Shown here: piece after piece, positions 52,728 to 61,017 of the stretch
Layout of the letters: each line of letters begins with the position of its first letter
How positions within the stretch are numbered: the stretch's first letter is position 1
From: Hymenobacter duratus
GTDB taxonomy: Bacteria > Bacteroidota > Bacteroidia > Cytophagales > Hymenobacteraceae
Direction: 5' to 3'
NCBI RefSeq assembly: GCF_014698995.1
Contig: NZ_JACWZZ010000003.1
Location: 124,001 to 188,000, forward strand
DNA length: 64,000 nucleotides
The notes under the pieces: generated by a model
Database searches by the model: none
Seen by the model: the letters and a program-made list of their open reading frames with translations, nothing else
What the model was told of the DNA's origin: nothing
Translations under genes and position numbers: made by a program

Positions 52728-53795
52728 ATGACTCCGCCTGCTGCCCAGCCTCTTCCCCCAACCCCGCTACCCTCCCCCGAAAACCGCCTGCTGGCCCTGC
52801 TCCGTCGCGCTGGCCTCCTCGACTGGTTTCTGCTGGGGCTGCTGGGTGCGGTAGGGCTGGCCTACTTGGTGCCGGAGGCAGGCAGTAAAGCCAGCCCTAT
52901 TCCCTGGAAGGTAATTACGACGGCCGGCGTGGCCCTCATCTTCTTTTTCTATGGTTTGCGGCTCAGCCTTGAGAAGCTGCAGGCGGGCCTGCGCAACTGG
53001 AAGCTGCACGTTATGGTCCAGTTCATTACGTTCGTCGCGTTTCCGGTGCTGGCATTATTAGCTAGGCCGCTATTCGAAGGAGGGAAGGGTGAGCAGCTGT
53101 GGCAGAGCATTTTCTTTCTGTGTACGCTACCCAGTACCGTTTCTACCTCGGTAGTAATGGTGAGCATTGCGCGTGGCAATCTGCCGGCAGCCATCTTCAA
53201 TGCCAGCATCAGCAGTTTGCTCGGCATTGTGCTCACGCCGCTCTGGACTAGTCTGTTTCTAAATACCTCGGCCGATGGCGGCCATCTTTGGGGCTTGGCC
53301 GTTAGTTTGGTATGGCAGGTGATTCTGCCGGTGGTGGCGGGCGTGCTGCTCAGCCGCCGTTTCGGCCGCATTGCCGAGCAGTACAAAGGTGCCCTCCGCA
53401 TCTCCGACCAAATAGTGATTCTGCTCATCGTTTTCACGGCGTTCTGCGAGTCATTTGCCGAGGGCATTTTCCGCAGCTTCGCGGCGCAAGACATCCTGTT
53501 GCTGGGCCTGGGCATGGTGGCGCTTTACTTCGCCATTTTCGGGGCAGTATGGGGACTGAGCCGGGCGCTGGGCTTCTCGCGCGAGGACCGGATTACGGCG
53601 CTGTTCTGTGGCTCCAAGAAGTCGTTGGTGCACGGGAGCGTCATGGCGAGCCTGCTGTTTCCGGGCATGGCCGCCACCGGGCTGCTGTTACTGCCGCTTA
53701 TGCTGTATCATGCCCTCCAGATTATTCTGGCCAGCATGATGGCCCAACGCATGGGCCGGGAAGCCGAGGTGCTGCCAGCCGTGCCAGTTGCCTGA
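52728..53795 (+). CDS. Bile acid:sodium symporter family protein
   Basis: A 355-residue transporter of the BASS/YfeH type with about 9-10 helices (LDWFLLGLLGAVGLAYLVPE, VITTAGVALIFFFYGLRL, VQFITFVAFPVLALLARPLF). The crossing motif LCTLPSTVSTSVVMVSIARGNLPAA is typical of the sodium-binding core. ITALFCGSKKSLVHGSVMASLL is the second core motif. The group imports organic acids with sodium; the bacterial substrate is unknown. Both core motifs are complete. A proline-rich N-terminal tail of about 17 residues precedes the fold. It follows the PepSY gene but across a terminator, so it is probably a separate unit. Confidence 0.93.
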   Translation: MTPPAAQPLPPTPLPSPENRLLALLRRAGLLDWFLLGLLGAVGLAYLVPEAGSKASPIPWKVITTAGVALIFFFYGLRLSLEKLQAGLRNWKLHVMVQFITFVAFPVLALLARPLFEGGKGEQLWQSIFFLCTLPSTVSTSVVMVSIARGNLPAAIFNASISSLLGIVLTPLWTSLFLNTSADGGHLWGLAVSLVWQVILPVVAGVLLSRRFGRIAEQYKGALRISDQIVILLIVFTAFCESFAEGIFRSFAAQDILLLGLGMVALYFAIFGAVWGLSRALGFSREDRITALFCGSKKSLVHGSVMASLLFPGMAATGLLLLPLMLYHALQIILASMMAQRMGREAEVLPAVPVA

Positions 53796-54028
53796 TGCGC
53801 CCCGCATATTACGGGCTGGCGGCCACTTCTGGCAAACTGCATTATATTGTGTAGCATAGCCGGCACAAGCTGGTCATCATTATGTCATTTTGCCAATGAT
53901 GGCACTACTATTCCATCCAAGCAGCCTTTCAGTAAAATCTTCCAGATGGCTGCACAAAGAAGTACATAGTAGGGATGTTTCGATGTATGTTTGGGACTAT
54001 CATTGACCCACTCATTCGATTTCCTGGC

Positions 54029-54481
54029 ATGAAAACACTTCTTCTCTTTTTTGCCTTATTTCTAGGTTGCCTTACTGCTTCCCACGCTCAAACACCTACA
54101 CAGAAAGTGTACGCAGCCGTTGTGAAGAACCAGCCGGATGTGTTGGAAAGCCTACTGGCTGGCGGAGCCGACGCCAATGCACCCGTGGAAATGATGCCCG
54201 GCTTTCCCACCACTTTTCTTATTCTGGCCGCCGGCAACGGACAGCTGGAGCTGGTCAGGATTCTGGTGAAGCATCGGGCCCAGGTTGATAAGCCCGACTC
54301 TTTCAACGCAACGGCCCTCATGGCGGCTTCGCTGCAGGGCAGCTTAGAGGTGGTGGAGTTCCTGCTGGCCCACGGCGCAGATCCGAAAGCCAAAGACACC
54401 GACGGAAAAGACGTGCTGGCCAGCGCCAAAGAAGGCGGCAACAAAGCCGTTATCAAGCTCATTCAGGGCAAAGCCCGGTAG
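54029..54481 (+). CDS. Secreted ankyrin-repeat protein
   Basis: A 150-residue exported protein: signal MKTLLLFFALFLGCLTASHA, then four ankyrin-like repeats (KVYAAVVKNQPDVLESLLAG, FLILAAGNGQLELVRILVKH, TALMAASLQGSLEVVEFLLA, DVLASAKEGGNKAVIKLIQG). It probably binds a protein partner in the periplasm; none can be named. The gene converges with the GH63-like gene, with 26 bp between stops and no clear terminator. Its 233-bp upstream region is AT-rich, with no strong promoter match. Confidence 0.88.
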   Translation: MKTLLLFFALFLGCLTASHAQTPTQKVYAAVVKNQPDVLESLLAGGADANAPVEMMPGFPTTFLILAAGNGQLELVRILVKHRAQVDKPDSFNATALMAASLQGSLEVVEFLLAHGADPKAKDTDGKDVLASAKEGGNKAVIKLIQGKAR

Positions 54482-54507
54482 CGGGCCGCCGCTACGAAGC
54501 CCTGCCG

Positions 54508-57147
54508 CTACCCGCGCAGCTGTAGCAGCCGCACCAGCAGGCCGGTCCAGCCGGTTTGGTGGCTGGCCCCCAGGCCCGCGCCGGTGTCGCCGTGGAAGTA
54601 CTCGTGGAAGAGCACATTGTCCTGGAAGTTCGGGTCCGTCTGCAGCAGTTCATTTGCGCCGAAAGCCGGCCGGCGTCCATCGGCATCTTTCAGCACCAAA
54701 CTGGTGAGGCGGCCTGCCAGAGCTGCTGCCACTTGCTGCAAATTGAGCAACACGCCGGAGCCGGTAGGATACTCAATCTTGAAGTTGTCGCCGTAGTAGA
54801 AGTGGTAACGCTGCAACGACTCAATGATGAGGTAGTTGATGGGCAGCCAGATGGGGCCGCGCCAGTTGCTGTTGCCTCCAAACATGCTGCTTTCGGCCTC
54901 GCCTGGCACGTACTGCACCATGAAGTCAGCCTCCTCGGTATGAAAGACGTACGGGTGCTCCAGGTGGTAGCGCGACATGGCCCGAATCCCGTAATCCGAC
55001 AAAAACTCGGTTTCGTCGAGCATGCGGTGCAGCAGCTTTTTGAGGCGCGGGCGGCGCAGCAGCCCCAGCAGGTGGCGGGCGCCTTTGCCGGGTTCTTCCC
55101 AGCGGCTCACCAGTTGGGCCAGATACGGACGGTTTTGCAGCAGCCACGTCGCCCGGGCCGTAAATTCGGGGAGCGAATCCAGTATATCCTGCTCTACCAC
55201 CTCCACAGCAAATAGCGGAATCAGGCCCACAATGGACCGTACTTTGAGCTTAGTCCGCACCCCGTCGGGGGTGTGCAGCACATCATAATAAAAGCCATCC
55301 TCTTCGTCCCAGAGGTTGAAGGCACCGTCGCCGCCGCGGGTCATGGCATCGGCGATGTAGAGGAAATGCTCGAAGAACTTGCCGGCCATTTCCTGGTACA
55401 CCTGGTTGTGCTTGGCCAGCTCCAGGGCCATACGCATCATGTTCAGGGCAAACATGGCCATCCAGCTCGTGCCGTCGCTCTGCTCGATGAAGCCGCCGGT
55501 AGGCAGCGGTGCGCTCCGGTCGAATACCCCGATGTTGTCGAGGCCCAGAAAGCCGCCCTCGAAGATGTTCCGCTCACTTTTATCCTTGCGGTTCACCCAC
55601 CACGCAAAGTTCAGGGCCAGCTTATGGAACATGGCTTCCAAAAACGTAAGGTCGCCGCGGCCCTCGTAGAGCTTCTTGTCCATCTGGTACACGCGCCACG
55701 TAGCCCAGGCATGTACCGGCGGGTTTACGTCGCTCAGGTTCCACTCGTAGGCAGGCAGCTGGCCGTTCGGGTGCATGTACCAATCTTTGGTGAACAGGCG
55801 CAACTGCTGCTTGGCAAATTCCGAGTCGACCATGGCCAGCGGAATGCAGTGGAAAGCCAGGTCCCAGGCTGCGTACCATGGATACTCCCACTTGTCCGGC
55901 ATCGAAATGATGTCGGCGTTGTAGAGGTGGCGCCAGGTGCTGTTGCGCCCTTGGCGGCGGCTGGCCGGGGCCTTGCTCATGGCAGGGTCGCCATCGAGCC
56001 ACTTCGCCACGTCGTAGTAGTAGAACTGCTTGCTCCACAGCATGCCCGCAAAAGCCTGGCGCTGCACATTGCGTACATCGGCGCTGGCGGGCAGAGTTTG
56101 CTGGAGGCAGTCGTAGAACTCATCGGCTTCCTGCTGGCGGGCAAAAAACAGCTCGTCGAAACCGGCAAAAGGAGCATCCTGCCACATCTGGCTCAGGCGC
56201 AGCCGCACGGTACGCGCCTGCCCGGCCGGCAGGCTCATGTGGTAGCGCGCCGCTACTTTGGTGCCGGTCTGTCCCTGGTTGATGGCGTCTTCCTCCCCCT
56301 CTACGACGAAGTTGTTGATGCCATCCTTGAAGTAGAGCCCTTTGGCCGGCAGCCCATAGAGCCGGGCGCCGTTGGTTTCGTTTTCGCAGAAAAGCAGCTG
56401 GGGCGCTTCGTCTCCGTCCTCTTCACAATACAAGTGGTAGTGGCCCAGCTCCGGATGCTCGGCATGCACCGCCCCGGGCTGCGACTGGCGCAGTATGGGG
56501 CGGGGAGTGTGCTGGTCCCAGCTCCAGGTGTTGCGAAACCATAGCTGAGGCAGCAGCTGCACGCGGGCTTTTTGCGCCCCGCGGTTATGTACGGTCAGCT
56601 TAATCAGGATATCGTCGGGGCCGGCTTTGGCGTACTCCACGTACACATCGAAGTAGCGGCTCTTGTTGAAAATGCCGGTATCCAGCAATTCATACTCAGC
56701 ATCCTGACGCGTACGGCGGGCATTTTCGCGCACCAGCTTCTGATACGGAAACTTTGCCTGCGGATACTTGTAGAGCATGCGCATGTAGGAGTGCGTGGGC
56801 GTACTGTCGAGGTAGTAGTACTGCTCCTTCACGTCTTCGCCGTGGTTGCCTTGGCCGTTGGTGAGGCCGAACAGGCGCTCCTTCAGCATTTCGTCTTGCC
56901 CGTTCCAGAGGGCCACGGCAAAGCAAAGTTGCTGCTTGTCGTCGCTGATGCCGCCAATGCCCTCCTCGCCCCAGCGGTAGGCCTTGCTGCGGGCCATATC
57001 GTGGGTGATATAGTCCCAGGCGTTGCCATCGGGGCTGTAGTCTTCGCGCACCGTGCCCCACTGCCGCTCGGTGAGGTACGGCCCGAATTTCTTCCAGTGA
57101 GCTGATTGCGCGTTGCTTTCCTGTAAGCGTACTTGTTCCTGCGTCAT
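54508..57147 (-). CDS. GH63-like glucosidase
   Basis: An 879-residue cytoplasmic protein similar to MGH1/GH63-type mannosyl-oligosaccharide glucosidases that many bacteria use on small alpha-glucosides. An N-terminal super-beta-sandwich (from [23 protein letters not shown] to about 330) is followed by an (alpha/alpha)6 barrel. Conserved pieces are [33 protein letters not shown] (catalytic region), [20 protein letters not shown] and [20 protein letters not shown]. No signal peptide is present. Physiological substrate is unknown; glucosylglycerate, trehalose-like or mannosylglycerate compounds are possible. Length is at the upper end for bacterial members. Confidence 0.9.
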   Translation of the reverse strand: MTQEQVRLQESNAQSAHWKKFGPYLTERQWGTVREDYSPDGNAWDYITHDMARSKAYRWGEEGIGGISDDKQQLCFAVALWNGQDEMLKERLFGLTNGQGNHGEDVKEQYYYLDSTPTHSYMRMLYKYPQAKFPYQKLVRENARRTRQDAEYELLDTGIFNKSRYFDVYVEYAKAGPDDILIKLTVHNRGAQKARVQLLPQLWFRNTWSWDQHTPRPILRQSQPGAVHAEHPELGHYHLYCEEDGDEAPQLLFCENETNGARLYGLPAKGLYFKDGINNFVVEGEEDAINQGQTGTKVAARYHMSLPAGQARTVRLRLSQMWQDAPFAGFDELFFARQQEADEFYDCLQQTLPASADVRNVQRQAFAGMLWSKQFYYYDVAKWLDGDPAMSKAPASRRQGRNSTWRHLYNADIISMPDKWEYPWYAAWDLAFHCIPLAMVDSEFAKQQLRLFTKDWYMHPNGQLPAYEWNLSDVNPPVHAWATWRVYQMDKKLYEGRGDLTFLEAMFHKLALNFAWWVNRKDKSERNIFEGGFLGLDNIGVFDRSAPLPTGGFIEQSDGTSWMAMFALNMMRMALELAKHNQVYQEMAGKFFEHFLYIADAMTRGGDGAFNLWDEEDGFYYDVLHTPDGVRTKLKVRSIVGLIPLFAVEVVEQDILDSLPEFTARATWLLQNRPYLAQLVSRWEEPGKGARHLLGLLRRPRLKKLLHRMLDETEFLSDYGIRAMSRYHLEHPYVFHTEEADFMVQYVPGEAESSMFGGNSNWRGPIWLPINYLIIESLQRYHFYYGDNFKIEYPTGSGVLLNLQQVAAALAGRLTSLVLKDADGRRPAFGANELLQTDPNFQDNVLFHEYFHGDTGAGLGASHQTGWTGLLVRLLQLRG

Positions 57148-57389
57148 AAGTTGGTAGCTCGTGGCCCCTCAATATACGGTTTGCCGCGTCTGCGGTATTC
57201 CGCCGGGAGACGGCACCTGGTGTGCCGCCGACAACCAGCCTATTCCTCGTGCAGGCCGGTCTTGCCACATGAAGTTCTGCCCTACTCTGTTTTGGGAGGC
57301 AGGGTTGCTACGGAGCAGGTAGCCGGTGCTAGCGAAACCGTGTGCCACTTGCCACAGCTTCCTTGCAACGCGCTGTCACTCACAGCTCT

Positions 57390-59867
57390 CTATTTGGCGG
57401 CCTCAATTTCCGCTACGGCCTGCGCTACCAACGTGGCAACCTGGGCCGAGTTGGCGCGAGTGGCCTGACGCTGTTGCAACTCCTGCAGCAGCCCAATCAG
57501 CGGTTTTGCTACCCCAAACGCCTTGTACTGCACGGCCATAGTCTTCACGCGCGTGACACCCGGGGTCAGGGCGGTTACGTCGTCCAATCGGCCCATGAGG
57601 TTGGCCATACCGGCGAGCATATTGAAGCGGCCATTGGGGTCAGCAGCATCAAACTTGGCAAGCACCAAAGGCCAGTGCGACAGGTCGCCGACCTGACCAT
57701 ACACCGTAACCAGGGCCACCGTGAGGGCGCCTTTGTTATCCGCTTCAAACGCCGTGGCACGGGCCAAAGCCAGCTTCGGGTTTAGCGGCAACAATGCCTG
57801 CAGCGCCGCGCCCTGCACCTGATACGACTGGCTTTCCAGGGCTTTGCCGAACAGCTTGGTATACCGCTTGTTTTTGAGCTTGCCCAGCGCCGTAAGGGCC
57901 GCCGCCCGCACTACCACCGACGAATCGGAGGCGGCGAGGCGGGCCAGCACGGGCGCTACGGCTTTGCGTAGCGTATCGTTTTTGAGATTGAGCAGCTCTA
58001 CCGCCATACTGCGTAGCGCCGGCGACTTATCCGCCAGGCCTGCCACCAAAGTTTTCTGGGCCAGCGGGTCGGTGAGTTGAGTTTGAGCAGCGGCAAGGGC
58101 TTCGCGCCGGTCGAGGTACTGGGGGGCGTGCCGGTATTGGTAGGCGTATTCGGCCATCGGCTTGTTGTCTTTCTTCTGCCACACCAGCACCTTTTGGGCG
58201 TCTACATTCACCAGCTCAGGCCGGGCAGCGGCCGGGAAGTAAAGCGTATCGACGGCATGGCGCACCGTGGCTCGGTAGCGCTGGGCGCGGCCGTTGTGGT
58301 AGATATCTACCGCAAGCGGCAGCACGAATGGCTCGCCCGGCTGAGTTTGCTTCACCATCACAGCCTGCCTCTTGTTGGCTGCATCCCACTTGTAGTCAAT
58401 CGTGACGACGGGGTGGCCGGCGCGGTAGTACCATTGGTTGAAAAACCAGTTCAGATCCTGGCCGGAAGCGTTTTCCAGGGCCAGCCGCAGCTGATGCGGC
58501 TCGCCCGTCCCGAAAGCCTGCTGCGTGAGGTATTCTTTCAGACCCTGGAAAAACACCTCCTCGCCAAGATAGCTGCGCAGCATGTTCAGGATGCTGCCGC
58601 CTTTCTGGTAGCTCACCCCATCAAACAGGTCCTCCTTGTCGGTGTACTGGTAGCGCGCCAGCGGCTTGAGGTGGTTGGATGGGTCGCGGAGGTAGTTGCG
58701 GAGGCTACGGTCGGCCTGCGCAGCGCCAGCATCGGGGCCATATTCGTGCTCGGCCCACAGCACCTCGCTGAAATTGGCAAACGACTCGTTTACGGTCAGG
58801 TTGCTCCAGCTTTCGGCCGTCACATAGTCCCCGAACCAATGGTGGAACAATTCGTGGGCAATTTCGCGCTCCACCCCAGCATACTCCCAATCCAGCAGTT
58901 CGCGGGCAGTGCCCTGAGCCTGCTCCCCAAACAAGGAAGCCGTGGTGTTTTCCATGGCCCCGGCCGGGTATTCCCGCACGACCACCTGGGCGTATTTATT
59001 CCACGGATACGCTACGCCAAGACGTTGCGAGAAGAACTCCAGCATGCGCGGCGTCTTCCCGAAAACGGCGCGAGCCTGATTCGTGTATTGGGGCTCCATG
59101 TAGTAGCTGACCTCCTTGCCGCGCCACGTATCCTTCGTAATCCGGAAGTCGCCGATGGCCAGCATGAACAGGTAAGGCGCGTGGGGCTGGTCCATCTTCC
59201 AGGTGTCGCGCCGCAGGCCGGGACCGGCCGGTGTCTGGCTCACAAGGGCTCCGTTGCTGAGTGTTACGTATTTGCTGGGCACCGTCAGGCTGATTTCCGA
59301 GGTGGTTTTCTGGTTGGGACTATCAATGGTCGGGAACCAAGCCGAGTTGGCCTGGGTCTCGCCCTGCGTCCAGATCTGCACGGGTTTGCCGGCCACGGCA
59401 CTATCAGGGTTGATAAAGTGTAATCCTTTGCCATCGGAAATAATTTTGCTGCCCAGCACCTGCAGTTCCTCCGGCTTGGCAGTGTATTCAATGTAGACTG
59501 TGTAGACCTCCCCCGCCGGCACCTGCCGGCCCAACCGCACCAATAGATGCTGCTGGTTGTAGCTGAATTTCAGGGGCTTCGTCTGCTGGCCTACCACTAA
59601 GCCTACCGATGTAATGTCCATGCCCTGGGCATCCAGCCGCAACGAGTCGGTGGCGTAGGCTACTGGCTTAATTGTCAGCCATTCCTGGCCGTAGGCATAC
59701 CGCTTGGCATAGTCGAAGCGCAGATCCAGCTTGGTATGCACCAGAGCGTTGACTTTCCGAGTAGTAGCGCGGTAAGTTGTGGCACTTGGCTGTGAGGGAG
59801 TTGGCTGTTGAGCCGCAGCCGTGGCAGCAAAAAATAAGCTCAGTGGCACAAAGAAGAGGTTTCGCAT
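57390..59867 (-). CDS. M1 family metallopeptidase (aminopeptidase N-like)
   Basis: An 825-residue secreted zinc aminopeptidase. After the signal peptide (LFFVPLSLFFAATAAAQ) come the N-terminal beta domain (LDLRFDYAKRYAYGQEWLTI) and the exopeptidase motif GAMEN in EYPAGAMENTTASLFG. The zinc site is REIAHELFHHWFGDYVTAESW near residue 330, with the third ligand in NESFANF. The C-terminal 250 residues are built of HEAT-like helical repeats (VAGLADKSPALRSMAVELL, VVVRAAALTALGKLKNK). It probably digests peptides in the periplasm. The ATG at 59867 follows a TACCTTGT element on the same strand. Confidence 0.95.
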   Translation of the reverse strand: MRNLFFVPLSLFFAATAAAQQPTPSQPSATTYRATTRKVNALVHTKLDLRFDYAKRYAYGQEWLTIKPVAYATDSLRLDAQGMDITSVGLVVGQQTKPLKFSYNQQHLLVRLGRQVPAGEVYTVYIEYTAKPEELQVLGSKIISDGKGLHFINPDSAVAGKPVQIWTQGETQANSAWFPTIDSPNQKTTSEISLTVPSKYVTLSNGALVSQTPAGPGLRRDTWKMDQPHAPYLFMLAIGDFRITKDTWRGKEVSYYMEPQYTNQARAVFGKTPRMLEFFSQRLGVAYPWNKYAQVVVREYPAGAMENTTASLFGEQAQGTARELLDWEYAGVEREIAHELFHHWFGDYVTAESWSNLTVNESFANFSEVLWAEHEYGPDAGAAQADRSLRNYLRDPSNHLKPLARYQYTDKEDLFDGVSYQKGGSILNMLRSYLGEEVFFQGLKEYLTQQAFGTGEPHQLRLALENASGQDLNWFFNQWYYRAGHPVVTIDYKWDAANKRQAVMVKQTQPGEPFVLPLAVDIYHNGRAQRYRATVRHAVDTLYFPAAARPELVNVDAQKVLVWQKKDNKPMAEYAYQYRHAPQYLDRREALAAAQTQLTDPLAQKTLVAGLADKSPALRSMAVELLNLKNDTLRKAVAPVLARLAASDSSVVVRAAALTALGKLKNKRYTKLFGKALESQSYQVQGAALQALLPLNPKLALARATAFEADNKGALTVALVTVYGQVGDLSHWPLVLAKFDAADPNGRFNMLAGMANLMGRLDDVTALTPGVTRVKTMAVQYKAFGVAKPLIGLLQELQQRQATRANSAQVATLVAQAVAEIEAAK

Positions 59868-60287
59868 CAGGCACAAGGTATAGAGAGATACCCGCGAAGA
59901 TGCCCCGGCAGCGGAATTGGTTGCCGCAGCCGCAGCTACTGCCAACCGCCTGCTTCAGCCCCACGCCACCATACGCCCTTGGCCACCTGACGACAAGCGC
60001 CACAGTGCTCCTGCTGTTTCGGGCGGCAACTCTAGTACTTCGGTTTCCTAAGGCACGCGCTGCTACTGGCTTGAGCTTTTTAAGGTCAATTCATCATTGA
60101 ACGGCATACAAGTAGAAAATATTTGATAAAAAACTGCATTATATATATCTTACTTTATCTGAGCTAGTTGAAGGCACAACACTACGGTTGGCCTTCCATA
60201 TGCGTGTCCCGTAGTGCGCGGGCAGCAACAACGGGGTTGGCTATTGCCAACTGTATTACATGCGGCCTCATCCCATATGTGAAGTCT
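59868..60287. other. Intergenic region with a possible promoter
   Basis: These 420 bp hold the divergent upstream regions of the M1 gene and the HlyD-like gene. TTTG at 60122 and TATCTTAC at 60146, 20 nt apart on the plus strand, could be a promoter with a 130-nt leader. An in-frame TTG at 60168 would lengthen the HlyD-like protein by 40 residues, but these have no signal-peptide features and I reject that start. Confidence 0.35.
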
Positions 60288-60956
60288 ATGGGCGTACAGA
60301 GTTACTACATAGTCCTTGCCGCTGCCCTCCTGAGCAGTGTGCTCCACTTACCTGCCGAGTGGGCGCGGCCAGCCTTCCTGCCTCAGGCGCGGCAGCCTGC
60401 CACTGGTTCTTCTGGGGCCGGCACCGTAGCGGTTCAGGGAGTGGTGGAAGCCCAGCAGACGATACCCCTGACGGTGGCGGCGCACGGGTGGGTGCGCCAG
60501 ATTTTCTTTGTGGAGGGAGAGTACGTCCGGAAGCGGCAGGTGCTGCTTCGGCTATACCACAACGACCTGTATTCCAGCAATTTCAACCGCCAGTATCTGT
60601 TGGCGCCGCAGGCCGGGTTTGTGGTGAGGAAAAACGTGGAGGTGGGCCGCCACGTCGCGGCAGGAGCCAGCGTTGCGTACCTGCAGGATGTGGCCCAGGT
60701 GAAGATATGCCTGCTGTTGCCGCCGCCGCTGGCCCAGCGCCTGAGCGTATGCGCCCCGGTTCCGGTGAGCATTGCGGAACTGCCGGCGCGGTCCTTTACC
60801 GGTGCAGTCGAGAGCATCGTGGCTCCTTCCGCATCCGGCTCTAGGCATCGTGTCACGGTGCTGGTGCGCAATAGCGGCTCGCCGCTGATCAGGCCCCGGA
60901 TGCACGCTACTGTCCGATTGCCGGCCCAGCCGGCACCAGATATGGCCCGGCGCTGA
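60288..60956 (+). CDS. HlyD-like periplasmic adaptor protein
   Basis: A 222-residue protein with an N-terminal membrane anchor or signal (YYIVLAAALLSSVLHL). The region VAVQGVVEAQQTIPLTVAAHGWVRQIFFVEGEYVRKRQVLLRLY is the split biotinyl-lipoyl-like half of HlyD/RND adaptors, and YLLAPQAGFVVRKNVEVGRHV is its second half. A beta-barrel part follows (VKICLLLPPPLAQRL). The coiled-coil hairpin is nearly absent, so the adaptor is short. No RND or ABC pump lies beside it; the next gene, 61 bp downstream, is an Omp85-type barrel. Its transport partner is unknown. Confidence 0.8.
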   Translation: MGVQSYYIVLAAALLSSVLHLPAEWARPAFLPQARQPATGSSGAGTVAVQGVVEAQQTIPLTVAAHGWVRQIFFVEGEYVRKRQVLLRLYHNDLYSSNFNRQYLLAPQAGFVVRKNVEVGRHVAAGASVAYLQDVAQVKICLLLPPPLAQRLSVCAPVPVSIAELPARSFTGAVESIVAPSASGSRHRVTVLVRNSGSPLIRPRMHATVRLPAQPAPDMARR

Positions 60957-61017
60957 CTCCGGACATATGCCAGCGGCTTGTGACCCTAGAAAACACGCTT
61001 CACTTAGCTCCTTTGCA

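Noticed and set aside
53975..54028. Upstream ATG for the ankyrin protein
   Set aside because: It adds 18 residues before a typical signal peptide, which would be destroyed; the ATG at 54029 is better.
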